Both the position numbers and the translations under genes were made by a program. The notes beneath the pieces were generated by a model that ran no database searches, was not told the origin of the DNA, and was given only the letters and a program-made list of their open reading frames with translations. Below are positions 1 through 5,851 of a DNA stretch of 7,737 bases, one piece after another. Within the stretch, counting starts at the first letter, position 1. The number at the start of each line of letters is the position of its first letter. This stretch comes from Acidobacteriota bacterium. GTDB lineage: Bacteria; Acidobacteriota; Terriglobia; Terriglobales; Acidobacteriaceae. The stretch spans positions 1-7,737 of the forward strand of contig JAJYAE010000212.1 in assembly GCA_021779695.1 (NCBI GenBank), in the 5' to 3' direction.

Positions 1-345
1 CCAGAAAGGTAGTTGAAGATTGCGCCGAAAAGCCAAGGCAGCAGCCACGACCCCTCCGAGGAACCCACCGTAAAAGTCGCCGCCAGCCCTTAGAAGGGAC
101 AACGACCAGAGTTGCGATGGCGTTGCTGCATACTCGTGCCACGATCTTACGATCATGAGCACTTTCGCGCCGAGAATAGCTCCGATGATCGCCCAGATGC
201 CGACCGAGATCATGGCAGCCGCATCTATGCCCTCTCGCCGTGCACCTCGCATCAACCACACAAGCGCTGCGAGGTAGGCAGTGGCCAGCAGAACTCCGAA
301 GGTAGGCACCGTGAAAAAAGGGGTAGTCAGCAACCGCGGGTGCAT
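1..345 (-). CDS. lgt: Prolipoprotein diacylglyceryl transferase, N-terminal part (runs off the left edge)
   Basis: Lgt is an inner-membrane enzyme that moves diacylglyceryl from phosphatidylglycerol to the lipobox cysteine of prelipoproteins. Only the first 115 codons are present; the frame is open to base 1. The protein opens with MHPRLLTTPFFTVPTFGVLL, the usual Lgt start (MHP..., then a PTFG/PTYG segment in the first membrane helix). A second hydrophobic segment lies at about residues 43-66, followed by LLRAGGDFYGGFLGG at 85-98. That segment matches the Lgt signature around the HGGL motif of E. coli, with Tyr at the His position, a variant I believe also occurs in other Lgt proteins. The ATG at 345 is preceded by AAGGA about 10 bases upstream, and the MHP start supports it. 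Family members are about 260-290 residues, so over half is missing. It is the last visible gene downstream of acr3-arsR-methyltransferase, 97 bp after the methyltransferase stop. It may be the housekeeping copy or a cargo copy; the window cannot say. Confidence 0.85.
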   Translation of the reverse strand, partial: MHPRLLTTPFFTVPTFGVLLATAYLAALVWLMRGARREGIDAAAMISVGIWAIIGAILGAKVLMIVRSWHEYAATPSQLWSLSLLRAGGDFYGGFLGGVVAAALAFRRNLQLPFW

Positions 346-442
346 ACAGATGTCATCCTTCTTCTCCTTGGTTTCAATGGGCGCGCCGAGATATGAACAT
401 GCACGCGAGCGGCATTGGCGGGAGGTTCACGTCGAACTAAAT

Positions 443-1270
443 TCAATAAACACTCCAGTCGTGTTGCGTTGCCCTCCTTAAGCTCTTGAGCGTTTGAAGT
501 CGTTGATCCAGAGCTGCCGAGGTAGCGAACACTAAGCATCCCCTTCTAGGACCAGATTCCGACATTGCCGGGAGACTGGGAAAGTAAGCATATTCCAGCC
601 GGTCACGAAAACTACTTAACATCTGAAGACACAGCTTTTTGCCTCGGCCGTAAGTGTCGTAACCATAGCCCTGGTCGAATGGAACTTCGAAGTCATCGAT
701 CATGGCTACTGCACTGATCTGACTATTCAGTACTAGCGAAATTTCTCCGAGCAAAGGCAGGTCTTTATCCCAATGTGCATCCAGGTAGAAAAAGACGGCT
801 TGATCTCGTAAGGACGGTAGCTCGAATAATTGTTTAAGGAATTGTCTAGAGTCGGTGAGTTTAACTTCAACGTTTGTCCACTCTGCTAAGCGGCATTTCG
901 CATATTCAAAATATCGTCGGTTCACCTCACAACTGTATATTGGCCCACTGGAATTCCTCGCCATGTATTCTGTTGTTGCCCCGCGACATGTTCCGGTCTC
1001 TACAACCACTGAGATCTTGCAAACGTCCAGAATTGCACGAAAAATCTCCATTCTTTTGACTTGGCCGTTGAAGGGCTTCGCGCCGACGAGGCCAAGTGAT
1101 GGAATGGCGAGGTCAATTTGCGCAGCGATGAGGTAGCCGTAGCGCGCGAGCCACTCGCCTCTTCCGCGCTCCAGATACCTTCCCGCCGATTCGGGCCAAT
1201 CTGCAGCGCCGGATAAGCACGCATCAATGCGAGTTCTCGCGAGGCGCAGCAATTTGTCGTATTCGGCCAC
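443..1270 (-). CDS. Class I SAM-dependent methyltransferase-like protein
   Basis: Predicted cytoplasmic Rossmann-fold methyltransferase of 275 residues; substrate unknown. With the chosen start, motif I is VVVETGTCRGATT at residues 88-100 (the SAM-binding E-x-G-x-x-x-G loop), then IYSCEVN at 111-117 (acidic residue that normally contacts the ribose of SAM), FYLDAHW at 161-167 and MIDDFEVP at 190-197. The YLDAHW and IDDF motifs resemble TylF/Methyltransf_24-type proteins, often linked to sugar or polyketide tailoring. It is not ArsM: the arsenite-binding cysteines and ArsM layout are absent. The GTG at 1270 was chosen because AGGAG sits about 7 bases before it. Alternative GTG starts are at 1315 (overlapping the arsR stop by one base) and 1306. 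The frame extends further upstream, but that part only shadows arsR. The gene middle is more AT-rich than its neighbours: bases 841-960 count to 44% GC, against 65% for 2101-2160 in acr3. It is probably cotranscribed with arsR. Confidence 0.75.
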   Translation of the reverse strand: MAEYDKLLRLARTRIDACLSGAADWPESAGRYLERGRGEWLARYGYLIAAQIDLAIPSLGLVGAKPFNGQVKRMEIFRAILDVCKISVVVETGTCRGATTEYMARNSSGPIYSCEVNRRYFEYAKCRLAEWTNVEVKLTDSRQFLKQLFELPSLRDQAVFFYLDAHWDKDLPLLGEISLVLNSQISAVAMIDDFEVPFDQGYGYDTYGRGKKLCLQMLSSFRDRLEYAYFPSLPAMSESGPRRGCLVFATSAALDQRLQTLKSLRRATQHDWSVY

Positions 1271-1314
1271 CTGTGTACTCCTGCCCGAGAGACATTTCTC
1301 ACTCACAATGTTCA

Positions 1315-1671
1315 CTATTCGAAGACGCGATGTTTTCTCAAGACCTCGACGTCGAGTGAGTACAAAGTGAACTTTCCTTCCTCCCGGCGCGTTATCACGC
1401 TGGCTTCTTCGAGCATGCGGAGATGGTGCACAAGAGTGGATGCCGGTACTTTCAGCGCCGCCACAATGTCGCACACGCATAATTCCCGCACCGCGAACAA
1501 ACCCACTATCCTCAGCCGTGTATCGTTTCCGAGCGCTTGGAATAAGCGGGCGCGTTTAACGATCACCGCCGAATCGTCGAGGACAGGGTGAAGCTCGATG
1601 GCCTTCTTTGCAATCTTGCGACACTCATCCGGCGTGCAGCTCTTCACTTGCGGCTCAATTGCAACGGGCAC
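1315..1671 (-). CDS. arsR: ArsR/SmtB-family arsenic-responsive repressor
   Basis: Cytoplasmic winged-helix dimer of 118 residues that should bind operator DNA and release it when As(III) or a similar soft metal binds. The HTH region runs from about residue 40 to 100: ALGNDTRLRIV at 46-56, ELCVCDIV at 63-70, then the recognition helix through HHLRML at 82-87 and the wing EEGKFTLYSL at 97-106. The CVC pair (Cys65, Cys67) is the metal-binding motif of the third helix of E. coli-type ArsR. Two further cysteines, Cys12 and Cys17, lie in the N-terminal arm, as in CadC of the Cd/Pb-sensing branch, so a four-Cys site is possible. The start is GTG at 1671, with AAGGAG 8 bases upstream. It lies 15 bp after the acr3 stop and is clearly cotranscribed with it. 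Placing the repressor second gives autoregulation. The metal specificity (As(III) versus Cd/Pb/Bi) cannot be fixed from sequence, though the Acr3 partner favours As(III). Confidence 0.93.
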   Translation of the reverse strand: MPVAIEPQVKSCTPDECRKIAKKAIELHPVLDDSAVIVKRARLFQALGNDTRLRIVGLFAVRELCVCDIVAALKVPASTLVHHLRMLEEASVITRREEGKFTLYSLDVEVLRKHRVFE

Positions 1672-1686
1672 AGTTTTTGCTCCTTT

Positions 1687-2724
1687 CTATGCGCTCGTCA
1701 TGGGTGACTTCTGTGGCGCCGACGCTTGTAGATGCCGGCTCCACCATACCAATGCCAGCATTGTTGGAATCTCAATGAGAGGTCCGACGACAGTGGATAC
1801 CGCCACGAGTGGCGTCGAGGCGAAGGCAGACAAAGCAAGCGCAATCGAGAGTTCAAAGTTGCGCCCCGTGACATGGAATCCCACGGTAGCAGCTTTGTCG
1901 TTCCGAAGGTGCATGGCGCGGCTTACCCAGTAGCCGACGTTAAAAAGTGTGAAGAAAAAGAGGATCAACGGAGCGGCCATCTTCAGGATGAGGGCAGGTT
2001 GGTTCACGATCACTTCTCCCTTTATCGCAAACATCACGACCAGCGTTGCCAGGAGGGCGATCAACTGCATTTTGCTCAGCACGGGCACAAGGCGCGACTT
2101 GAACCACTCCCGTCCCTTCCGCCGCAGAGCGATCCTGCGAGTCAATGCGCCGAACGCCAAAGGAAGGATCAGGTAGAGAAAAGTGCTCTTGAGAACTACG
2201 CCGATCTGCAATGGCACCTTGGTCCCTACCAGCAACAGAATCCAGACGGGAACCGAGACGATCTGAATTACCGAGTTCCATGCCATCAGTACCACCGACA
2301 AGGGGTTATCCGCTCCGCCCATGTCCGCCCAGACCATCACCATGCCGATGCAGGGAGCGATACCCAGCAGAATAAGGCCCGTCCAAAGCTCAGGCTGCCC
2401 GCGGAGGAAGACCCATCCAAAGCCGTACAGGAGCAGCGGGTTCACCAGATAATTGAGAAAAACTGACAGTCCAGCGGGGCGGCGTTCCAAGGCCGCACCA
2501 TGCAAGTCGCCGAACGGCACCTTGGCGACGGTCGGATAAATCATCAGGAACAGTCCGAGAGGGATCAGAGGTTCCAGTGAGGCTCCCACCTTGGGAGCGG
2601 CCCTTCCAAAGATCAGTCCGGCCGCCATCGATGCCAGAATCAACCCCGAAAACAGCTTGTCGACCGTACCGAGGTGAGCGTGTTCAACTCTTTGAGCAGG
2701 TGTCGCGGTCGCAGTATTTGCCAT
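1687..2724 (-). CDS. acr3: Arsenite efflux permease Acr3
   Basis: Inner-membrane carrier that exports arsenite using the proton motive force; main effector of this operon. The 345-residue length fits the family (about 350). About ten hydrophobic segments are visible between residues 22 and 328. Family motifs are GIAPCIGMVMVWADMGGADN at 121-140, with Cys125 (the only cysteine), HVTGRNFELSIALAL at 284-298, and GPLIEIPTMLALVW at 314-327, with Glu317. The corresponding Cys and Glu are required for transport in Corynebacterium glutamicum Acr3. The frame is open for 45 codons upstream, but the ATG at 2724 is preceded by GAGGAGT at the right spacing, and the family N-terminus fits there; the upstream part holds the promoter. 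It is the first gene of the arsenic operon, with arsR 15 bp downstream. No arsC reductase or arsB is seen in the window. Confidence 0.95.
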   Translation of the reverse strand: MANTATATPAQRVEHAHLGTVDKLFSGLILASMAAGLIFGRAAPKVGASLEPLIPLGLFLMIYPTVAKVPFGDLHGAALERRPAGLSVFLNYLVNPLLLYGFGWVFLRGQPELWTGLILLGIAPCIGMVMVWADMGGADNPLSVVLMAWNSVIQIVSVPVWILLLVGTKVPLQIGVVLKSTFLYLILPLAFGALTRRIALRRKGREWFKSRLVPVLSKMQLIALLATLVVMFAIKGEVIVNQPALILKMAAPLILFFFTLFNVGYWVSRAMHLRNDKAATVGFHVTGRNFELSIALALSAFASTPLVAVSTVVGPLIEIPTMLALVWWSRHLQASAPQKSPMTSA

Positions 2725-2747
2725 ATGGATACTCCTCAACAGAAATG

Positions 2748-2777
2748 ACAATAGCACCATAAAACTAGTTTTGTAAA
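2748..2777 (-). promoter_or_regulatory. Putative sigma70 promoter of acr3-arsR
   Basis: Reading the minus strand, TTTACA (2777-2772) and TATTGT (2753-2748) are separated by 18 bases and match the -35 and -10 consensus at 5/6 and 4/6. Transcription would begin near 2741, leaving a leader of about 17 bases that contains the acr3 Shine-Dalgarno. The 12-bp palindrome at 2761-2772 occupies the spacer. Position and fit are seen; activity is inferred. Confidence 0.5.
2761..2772. promoter_or_regulatory. Palindrome AAAACTAGTTTT in the acr3 promoter spacer (candidate ArsR operator)
   Basis: A perfect 12-bp palindrome lies between the putative -35 and -10 elements of the acr3 promoter. A second imperfectly centred inverted repeat, AGTTT-TGT-AAACT (2767-2779), overlaps it. 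A repressor bound here would block RNA polymerase, which fits autoregulation by ArsR encoded in the same operon. It does not match a known ArsR consensus well enough to be certain, and TetR binding is an alternative. Confidence 0.4.
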
Positions 2778-2853
2778 CTCCAACATGTCCGTAGAAATCG
2801 GGAGCTACGAGAGAAATATTGATGAGATCACCATGTCCCCTTGTATCGGCGCG

Positions 2854-2873
2854 AATCAATCAGGCGATTGATT
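2854..2873. promoter_or_regulatory. Inverted repeat AATCAATC-N4-GATTGATT (candidate operator)
   Basis: Two perfect 8-bp arms are separated by AGGC; each arm is itself a tandem tetranucleotide. The right arm overlaps the first two bases of the TTGACA -35 hexamer of the plus-strand promoter, so a protein bound here would cover that element. The likely binder is the TetR-family repressor encoded second in the plus-strand operon (autoregulation). ArsR is also possible, since ATCAA/TTGAT half-sites are common in ArsR operators. The symmetry is seen; the binder is inferred. Confidence 0.5.
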
Positions 2874-2901
2874 GACAGACAAGACGCCCAACCACTAGAC
2901 T
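2872..2901 (+). promoter_or_regulatory. Putative sigma70 promoter of the plus-strand membrane/TetR operon
   Basis: A perfect -35 hexamer TTGACA (2872-2877) is followed after 18 bases by TAGACT (2896-2901), a 4/6 match to the -10 consensus. Transcription would start near 2908, about 20 bases before the ATG at 2929. The -35 overlaps the inverted repeat at 2854-2873, which suggests repression. Confidence 0.5.
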
Positions 2902-2928
2902 TCAGGGGTAGCTGAACCTGGAGGCTTC

Positions 2929-3408
2929 ATGCAGCTTCCGTTGATCCTGACCATTGCGACCACAGCCGTCATAGGGCCAGGTGCGGGCATGAGCCTCGAC
3001 CAGGCAATCAAGCAACTGCCTGCGCGCCGCCGAATCGGCGCCCTGGCCTATTCGGCGTACAGCAGGGCCGGCGATCAGGGAAACGGCTTGTTTCTCTACC
3101 CTCCAATGGGCATCGCGTCGCTGGTCCTTGCCGTGGCCGCGGCGGTGAGCGGGCGCCTCTGTCATCTTCCCAACACATTACAGGCTCCGCTCGATATCTC
3201 AGGCGTGCTGGCCGTCCTGCATTCTCTGGTCACAGCTCGAGCGGCCCCGATCAACTTCAGTCAACGCAAATACGAACCTTCAGACGAAGCCAACCTCGCG
3301 CGCGTTCTCGATCGTTTTGCGTTCTGGCATAACCTGCGTGCCGTCCTCCAACTCCTGAATTTTGTTGCCTCCCTGTGGGCCACGGTCGTGCTGGCGAGGA
3401 ACGGATGA
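2929..3408 (+). CDS. Small integral membrane protein, possibly DUF1772-like
   Basis: A 159-residue protein with about four hydrophobic segments: residues 3-21, 59-75 (GIASLVLAVAAAVSGRL), about 86-105, and 137-155 near the C-terminus. Between the first two lies a polar stretch, MSLDQAIKQLPARRRIGALA at 21-40, and another, RAAPINFSQRKYEPSDEANL, at 104-123. This layout, with the small helix-rich body and the -RFxxWHxLR-like segment near 134-141, recalls DUF1772/anthrone-oxygenase-type membrane proteins. I am not certain of the assignment, and no catalytic role should be read from it. GGAGG lies 4 bases before the ATG. It is the first gene of the plus-strand operon, starts just downstream of the putative promoter, and overlaps the tetR start by 4 bp (ATGA). 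Its expression is therefore probably controlled by that repressor. Confidence 0.75.
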   Translation: MQLPLILTIATTAVIGPGAGMSLDQAIKQLPARRRIGALAYSAYSRAGDQGNGLFLYPPMGIASLVLAVAAAVSGRLCHLPNTLQAPLDISGVLAVLHSLVTARAAPINFSQRKYEPSDEANLARVLDRFAFWHNLRAVLQLLNFVASLWATVVLARNG

Positions 3409-4121
3409 GGCGAACCCCAGCACCATCTCAGCCCAGGTCAGCGACCGAACCGGATCAAGCAACCCCGGCTACAAGAGCCATGATCGTCGCCGCAGCAACC
3501 CCGCTCTTCGCATCCAGCGGAATGTTAGGTGTGACCATTCGTCAGATAGCTGCTGCGGCACGAGTGAACAGCCAATTGATCTACTACTACTTCGGAAATA
3601 AGGCCGGTCTGTTCCGGGCGGCGCTCGAAGGTGCGGCGGGCCGGGTGGCAGCGTTACTGGCACGCGCCGGAGTAAGCGATGGAACGCCGCAGGAGCGACT
3701 TGCGGGGTTCATAAGCGACTGGGTGAAGGTCACGCTTGAGGAAGCACTGACGCTCCGCATGTTGCACCGGGCAATGCTCGAAGGCGACAGCACGCTCGTC
3801 GCCGATATTCGACGTTATTCCAGCGGCCATGCTGCCCAGATTGGTTCGCTCATTGACGAGGGAAAAGCAAGCACCGCGTTCCGTGCCGACTTGGACACCC
3901 GGCGGGCAGTCGCGAGCCTGGTCGGGATGGTTCAGTATCTTGCAGTCGCCGAAACCATCCTGTTTCCATCCACGAAGCTGAAGATGAATCGAGCCGGACG
4001 GGAGGCTATGGGCCGACACACTGCTGAACTGTTCCTCAAAGGAATAAATGCCGGACCAGAGCGAGAACTTAAAGAGTCGGCGCACGAAGGCCGGTCCGCA
4101 GTAAGAAGAGATCGGGGTTAG
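3405..4121 (+). CDS. TetR/AcrR-family transcriptional repressor
   Basis: A 238-residue one-component regulator with an N-terminal TetR DNA-binding domain. The three-helix domain spans about residues 22-74. The HTH is TIRQIAAAARVNSQLIYYYF at 44-63, ending in the family-typical YYYFGNKAGLFRAAL (60-74). The rest is a helical ligand and dimer domain, with a long amphipathic stretch at 112-150 and a hydrophobic part near 170-192 (VASLVGMVQYLAVAETILF); the ligand is unknown. The ATG at 3405 overlaps the preceding stop in ATGA, with GAGGA 5 bases upstream. The frame also allows a start at 3375, but that lies inside the previous gene. The C-terminal tail (about 215-238) is charged and probably disordered. 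It is embedded in the operon it likely controls, probably through the inverted repeat at 2854-2873. Confidence 0.93.
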   Translation: MRRTPAPSQPRSATEPDQATPATRAMIVAAATPLFASSGMLGVTIRQIAAAARVNSQLIYYYFGNKAGLFRAALEGAAGRVAALLARAGVSDGTPQERLAGFISDWVKVTLEEALTLRMLHRAMLEGDSTLVADIRRYSSGHAAQIGSLIDEGKASTAFRADLDTRRAVASLVGMVQYLAVAETILFPSTKLKMNRAGREAMGRHTAELFLKGINAGPERELKESAHEGRSAVRRDRG

Positions 4122-4126
4122 GGGAC

Positions 4127-4627
4127 ATGACCAACGTGGCCGGAATTGAGGTGCCTTCTACCTCGCCTATTTTTCTCGCGCTTGTTGCACTCCATGTTCT
4201 GCTGGGCCTTGTGTGTGTCCTGACCGGCGCAGTAGCGATGTTGAGCCCAAAGCGGCGGGGACGGCACCCCCATTTCGGCACGATCTACTTCTGGTGTCTC
4301 TCGGGCCTAGTTTTCTTGGCGACGGGATTATCAGTGGCCCGCTGGACGCGGGACTATCCATTATTCGTACTGGGTGTCCTATCCTTCACGGCAGCGTTGG
4401 TCGGACGCACGGCCAAGCGTCAACGTTGGTCCGGGTGGATCCGTTGGCATATTACAGGAATGGGTATGTCCTACGTCCTCATGCTGACTGCATTCTACGT
4501 TGACAACGGGAAGAGCTTGCCCCTGTGGAAGGATCTTCCTGCGATCAGCTATTGGCTTCTCCCGATAGCAGTCGGGGGTCCCATAATCGGTCGTGCGCTG
4601 CTGCGTCACCGTGTGTCCGTCGCATAG
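4127..4627 (+). CDS. DUF2306-like multi-pass membrane protein
   Basis: A 166-residue membrane protein of unknown function. Hydrophobic segments lie at about 15-38 (FLALVALHVLLGLVCVLTGAVAML), 53-67, 78-92, 111-125 (MGMSYVLMLTAFYVD) and 138-159. Between the first and second is SPKRRGRHPHFGTIYFW at 40-56. That pattern (a short hydrophobic helix, a Lys/Arg-rich HxxxGxxYFW loop, then HITGMGMSYVLMLTAF at 108-123) resembles DUF2306 predicted membrane proteins, where conserved histidines face the membrane and might bind heme or metal. The function is not established. The ATG follows the tetR stop by 5 bp, with AGGGG just upstream, so translation is likely coupled. The next gene begins 44 bp further on, after a strong palindrome. 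Confidence 0.75.
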   Translation: MTNVAGIEVPSTSPIFLALVALHVLLGLVCVLTGAVAMLSPKRRGRHPHFGTIYFWCLSGLVFLATGLSVARWTRDYPLFVLGVLSFTAALVGRTAKRQRWSGWIRWHITGMGMSYVLMLTAFYVDNGKSLPLWKDLPAISYWLLPIAVGGPIIGRALLRHRVSVA

Positions 4628-4638
4628 AAAGGCTGCAA

Positions 4639-4655
4639 TGCGGCATCATGCCGCA
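4639..4655. promoter_or_regulatory. Perfect inverted repeat TGCGGCAT-C-ATGCCGCA before the hydrolase gene
   Basis: Two perfect 8-bp arms around one central base lie in the 44-bp gap between the DUF2306-like stop and the hydrolase start. As RNA it could form a 7-bp stem with a TCA loop, rich in G-C pairs. No T-run follows, so it is not an intrinsic terminator. It could be an internal operator, an RNA processing or stability hairpin, or a translational control element. It ends 3 bases before the GGAGG that serves the GTG start. Confidence 0.55.
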
Positions 4656-4671
4656 AACGGAGGTCGTCACT

Positions 4672-5769
4672 GTGATTCTTAGCAATCGGAAGGCGCAGGC
4701 ACCGCGTGATCCACGCAAGCAGACGCGTTCACGGAAACTCTGGGCGTCCCTCGGCTCCGTAGCGGGGTTCCTGTCTTTTGGCTGGTTCGTGCTCGCATTC
4801 ACATCGGGGGCCTTCATTCGCGACGATTCTAGATACGCCGTGCCGCCGGACGATTCTACCCATGACGCTATGGCGGGGCGCAAAAAGGTTATCGATCTGG
4901 GGAGCTATAAAGTCGCCTACATCGACGAGGGTGAGGGGGAACCCTTGATTCTGCTACACGGCTGTCCCTTCAGCGTCTACGAATGGCACGAAGTGGTGCC
5001 GCTGCTGGCCAGACACTTCCGCGTGATCGCCCCAGATCTTCTTGGATTGGGCGACACGCCCGTGCGCCTGAACGACGATTATCGTTTGCCCCAGGACGTG
5101 CGGATGGTGACGGAATTAATGGACCGATTAGAAATTCGTTCGGCTCGTTTCATCGGCCACGATCACGGCGGTGCTATCCTCCAACTCCTCATGCAGCAGA
5201 ATCCCGACCGAATCGAGATGGCGATCCTCACGAATGTTGAAGCCTACGATCAATGGCCCAGCAAACCAGAGACGGGCGACCTCCACCTGATCACAAATCC
5301 TCTGTCGAGTCCGCTGGTGTTTGCCGCATTGCACTCCCGGCGTGTCCAGCGGTATCTCTACTCAATCGCAGTTGTCAACCAATCTACGCTCACCGATGAA
5401 ACGCTTGATGCGTTCGCTTCCGAGCACCTCGCGAGTGCGCTTCGATGGCAACGTCTCCGTCGCTTCTTCGCGTCGCAGCTTGATCCGCCGAACAACCGTC
5501 TCACGCTGGATGCGGTCCCGGCAATGCGCCGATTCACAAAGCCGGTTCTAATCCTTTGGGGAGAGAAGGACACAAACTTTGGCCCTGCGATAGCGAAACG
5601 GCTCGCGTGCGACATTCCCGGCACTGTGGGCATTTCCTGGCTTTCCAATTCGGCACACCTGCCAATGCTCGAACAACCTCAGAAGTACGCCGACGTCGCG
5701 TACCGATTTTTTAACAATGGCACGGTCGACCAGGAAGCTCGCGTGGCACTCGCCGACGCCCGGCGATGA
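4672..5769 (+). CDS. Membrane-anchored alpha/beta hydrolase with Asp nucleophile (epoxide hydrolase/dehalogenase-like)
   Basis: A 365-residue alpha/beta-hydrolase of the epoxide hydrolase/haloalkane dehalogenase clan; the substrate is unknown. The N-terminus is basic, followed by a membrane helix at about residues 27-49 (ASLGSVAGFLSFGWFVLAFT and onwards). The catalytic domain would then sit outside the cytoplasmic membrane or at its face. Core motifs: LLHGCPFSVYEW at 94-105 (HGxP oxyanion loop), FIGHDHGGA at 160-168 with Asp164 as nucleophile, GEKDTNFGP at 297-305 with Asp300 as the acid, and SAHLPMLEQP at 327-336 with His329 as the general base. Dehalogenases normally have Trp after the nucleophile (GHDW) and many epoxide hydrolases GHDWGA; here His follows, so neither label is secure. 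The GTG at 4672 has GGAGG 8 bases upstream. An ATG at 4648 has no good ribosome site and lies inside the palindrome; upstream codons overlap the previous gene. Probably the last gene, or next to last, of the operon. Confidence 0.85.
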   Translation: MILSNRKAQAPRDPRKQTRSRKLWASLGSVAGFLSFGWFVLAFTSGAFIRDDSRYAVPPDDSTHDAMAGRKKVIDLGSYKVAYIDEGEGEPLILLHGCPFSVYEWHEVVPLLARHFRVIAPDLLGLGDTPVRLNDDYRLPQDVRMVTELMDRLEIRSARFIGHDHGGAILQLLMQQNPDRIEMAILTNVEAYDQWPSKPETGDLHLITNPLSSPLVFAALHSRRVQRYLYSIAVVNQSTLTDETLDAFASEHLASALRWQRLRRFFASQLDPPNNRLTLDAVPAMRRFTKPVLILWGEKDTNFGPAIAKRLACDIPGTVGISWLSNSAHLPMLEQPQKYADVAYRFFNNGTVDQEARVALADARR

Positions 5770-5816
5770 TTTACAGGGATCGCAAAGATTGGGCCAAGCC
5801 TACCGACCACGCGTCC

Positions 5817-5834
5817 ACACTCTTGGGAAAGTGT
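5817..5834 (+). other. Weak inverted repeat just before the thioredoxin-fold gene
   Basis: ACACT and AGTGT form 5-bp arms with a mismatch-containing inner part, directly before the AGGAGG ribosome site of the next gene. It could be a small RNA hairpin or operator half, but it may be chance. The rest of the 82-bp gap (5770-5851) shows no convincing promoter. Confidence 0.2.
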
Positions 5835-5851
5835 CATAGGAGGTGAACAAG

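Noticed and set aside
425..437. Short inverted repeat GTTC-N5-GAAC in the gap before lgt
   Set aside because: Only 4-bp arms; expected by chance.
443..1270. ArsM arsenite methyltransferase
   Set aside because: Motifs resemble TylF/Methyltransf_24-type enzymes, and the ArsM cysteine pattern is missing.
1271..1480. Upstream 5' extension of the methyltransferase frame (start at 1480)
   Set aside because: Overlaps arsR in another frame, lacks any family similarity there, and a good ribosome site supports a start at 1270.
1732..2466. Long plus-strand open frame of 244 codons
   Set aside because: Antisense shadow of acr3; its composition is biased to Arg/Gln/His with no recognisable domain.
2725..2859. 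45-codon N-terminal extension of acr3
   Set aside because: Contains the likely promoter and palindrome; the start at 2724 has a clear ribosome site and fits the family N-terminus.
4525..4671. 5' extension of the hydrolase frame
   Set aside because: Overlaps the preceding membrane-protein gene and has no ribosome site; the GTG at 4672 fits better.
4672..5769. Naming the hydrolase a haloalkane dehalogenase
   Set aside because: The Trp that follows the nucleophilic Asp in dehalogenases is replaced by His, so the specific name is not supported.
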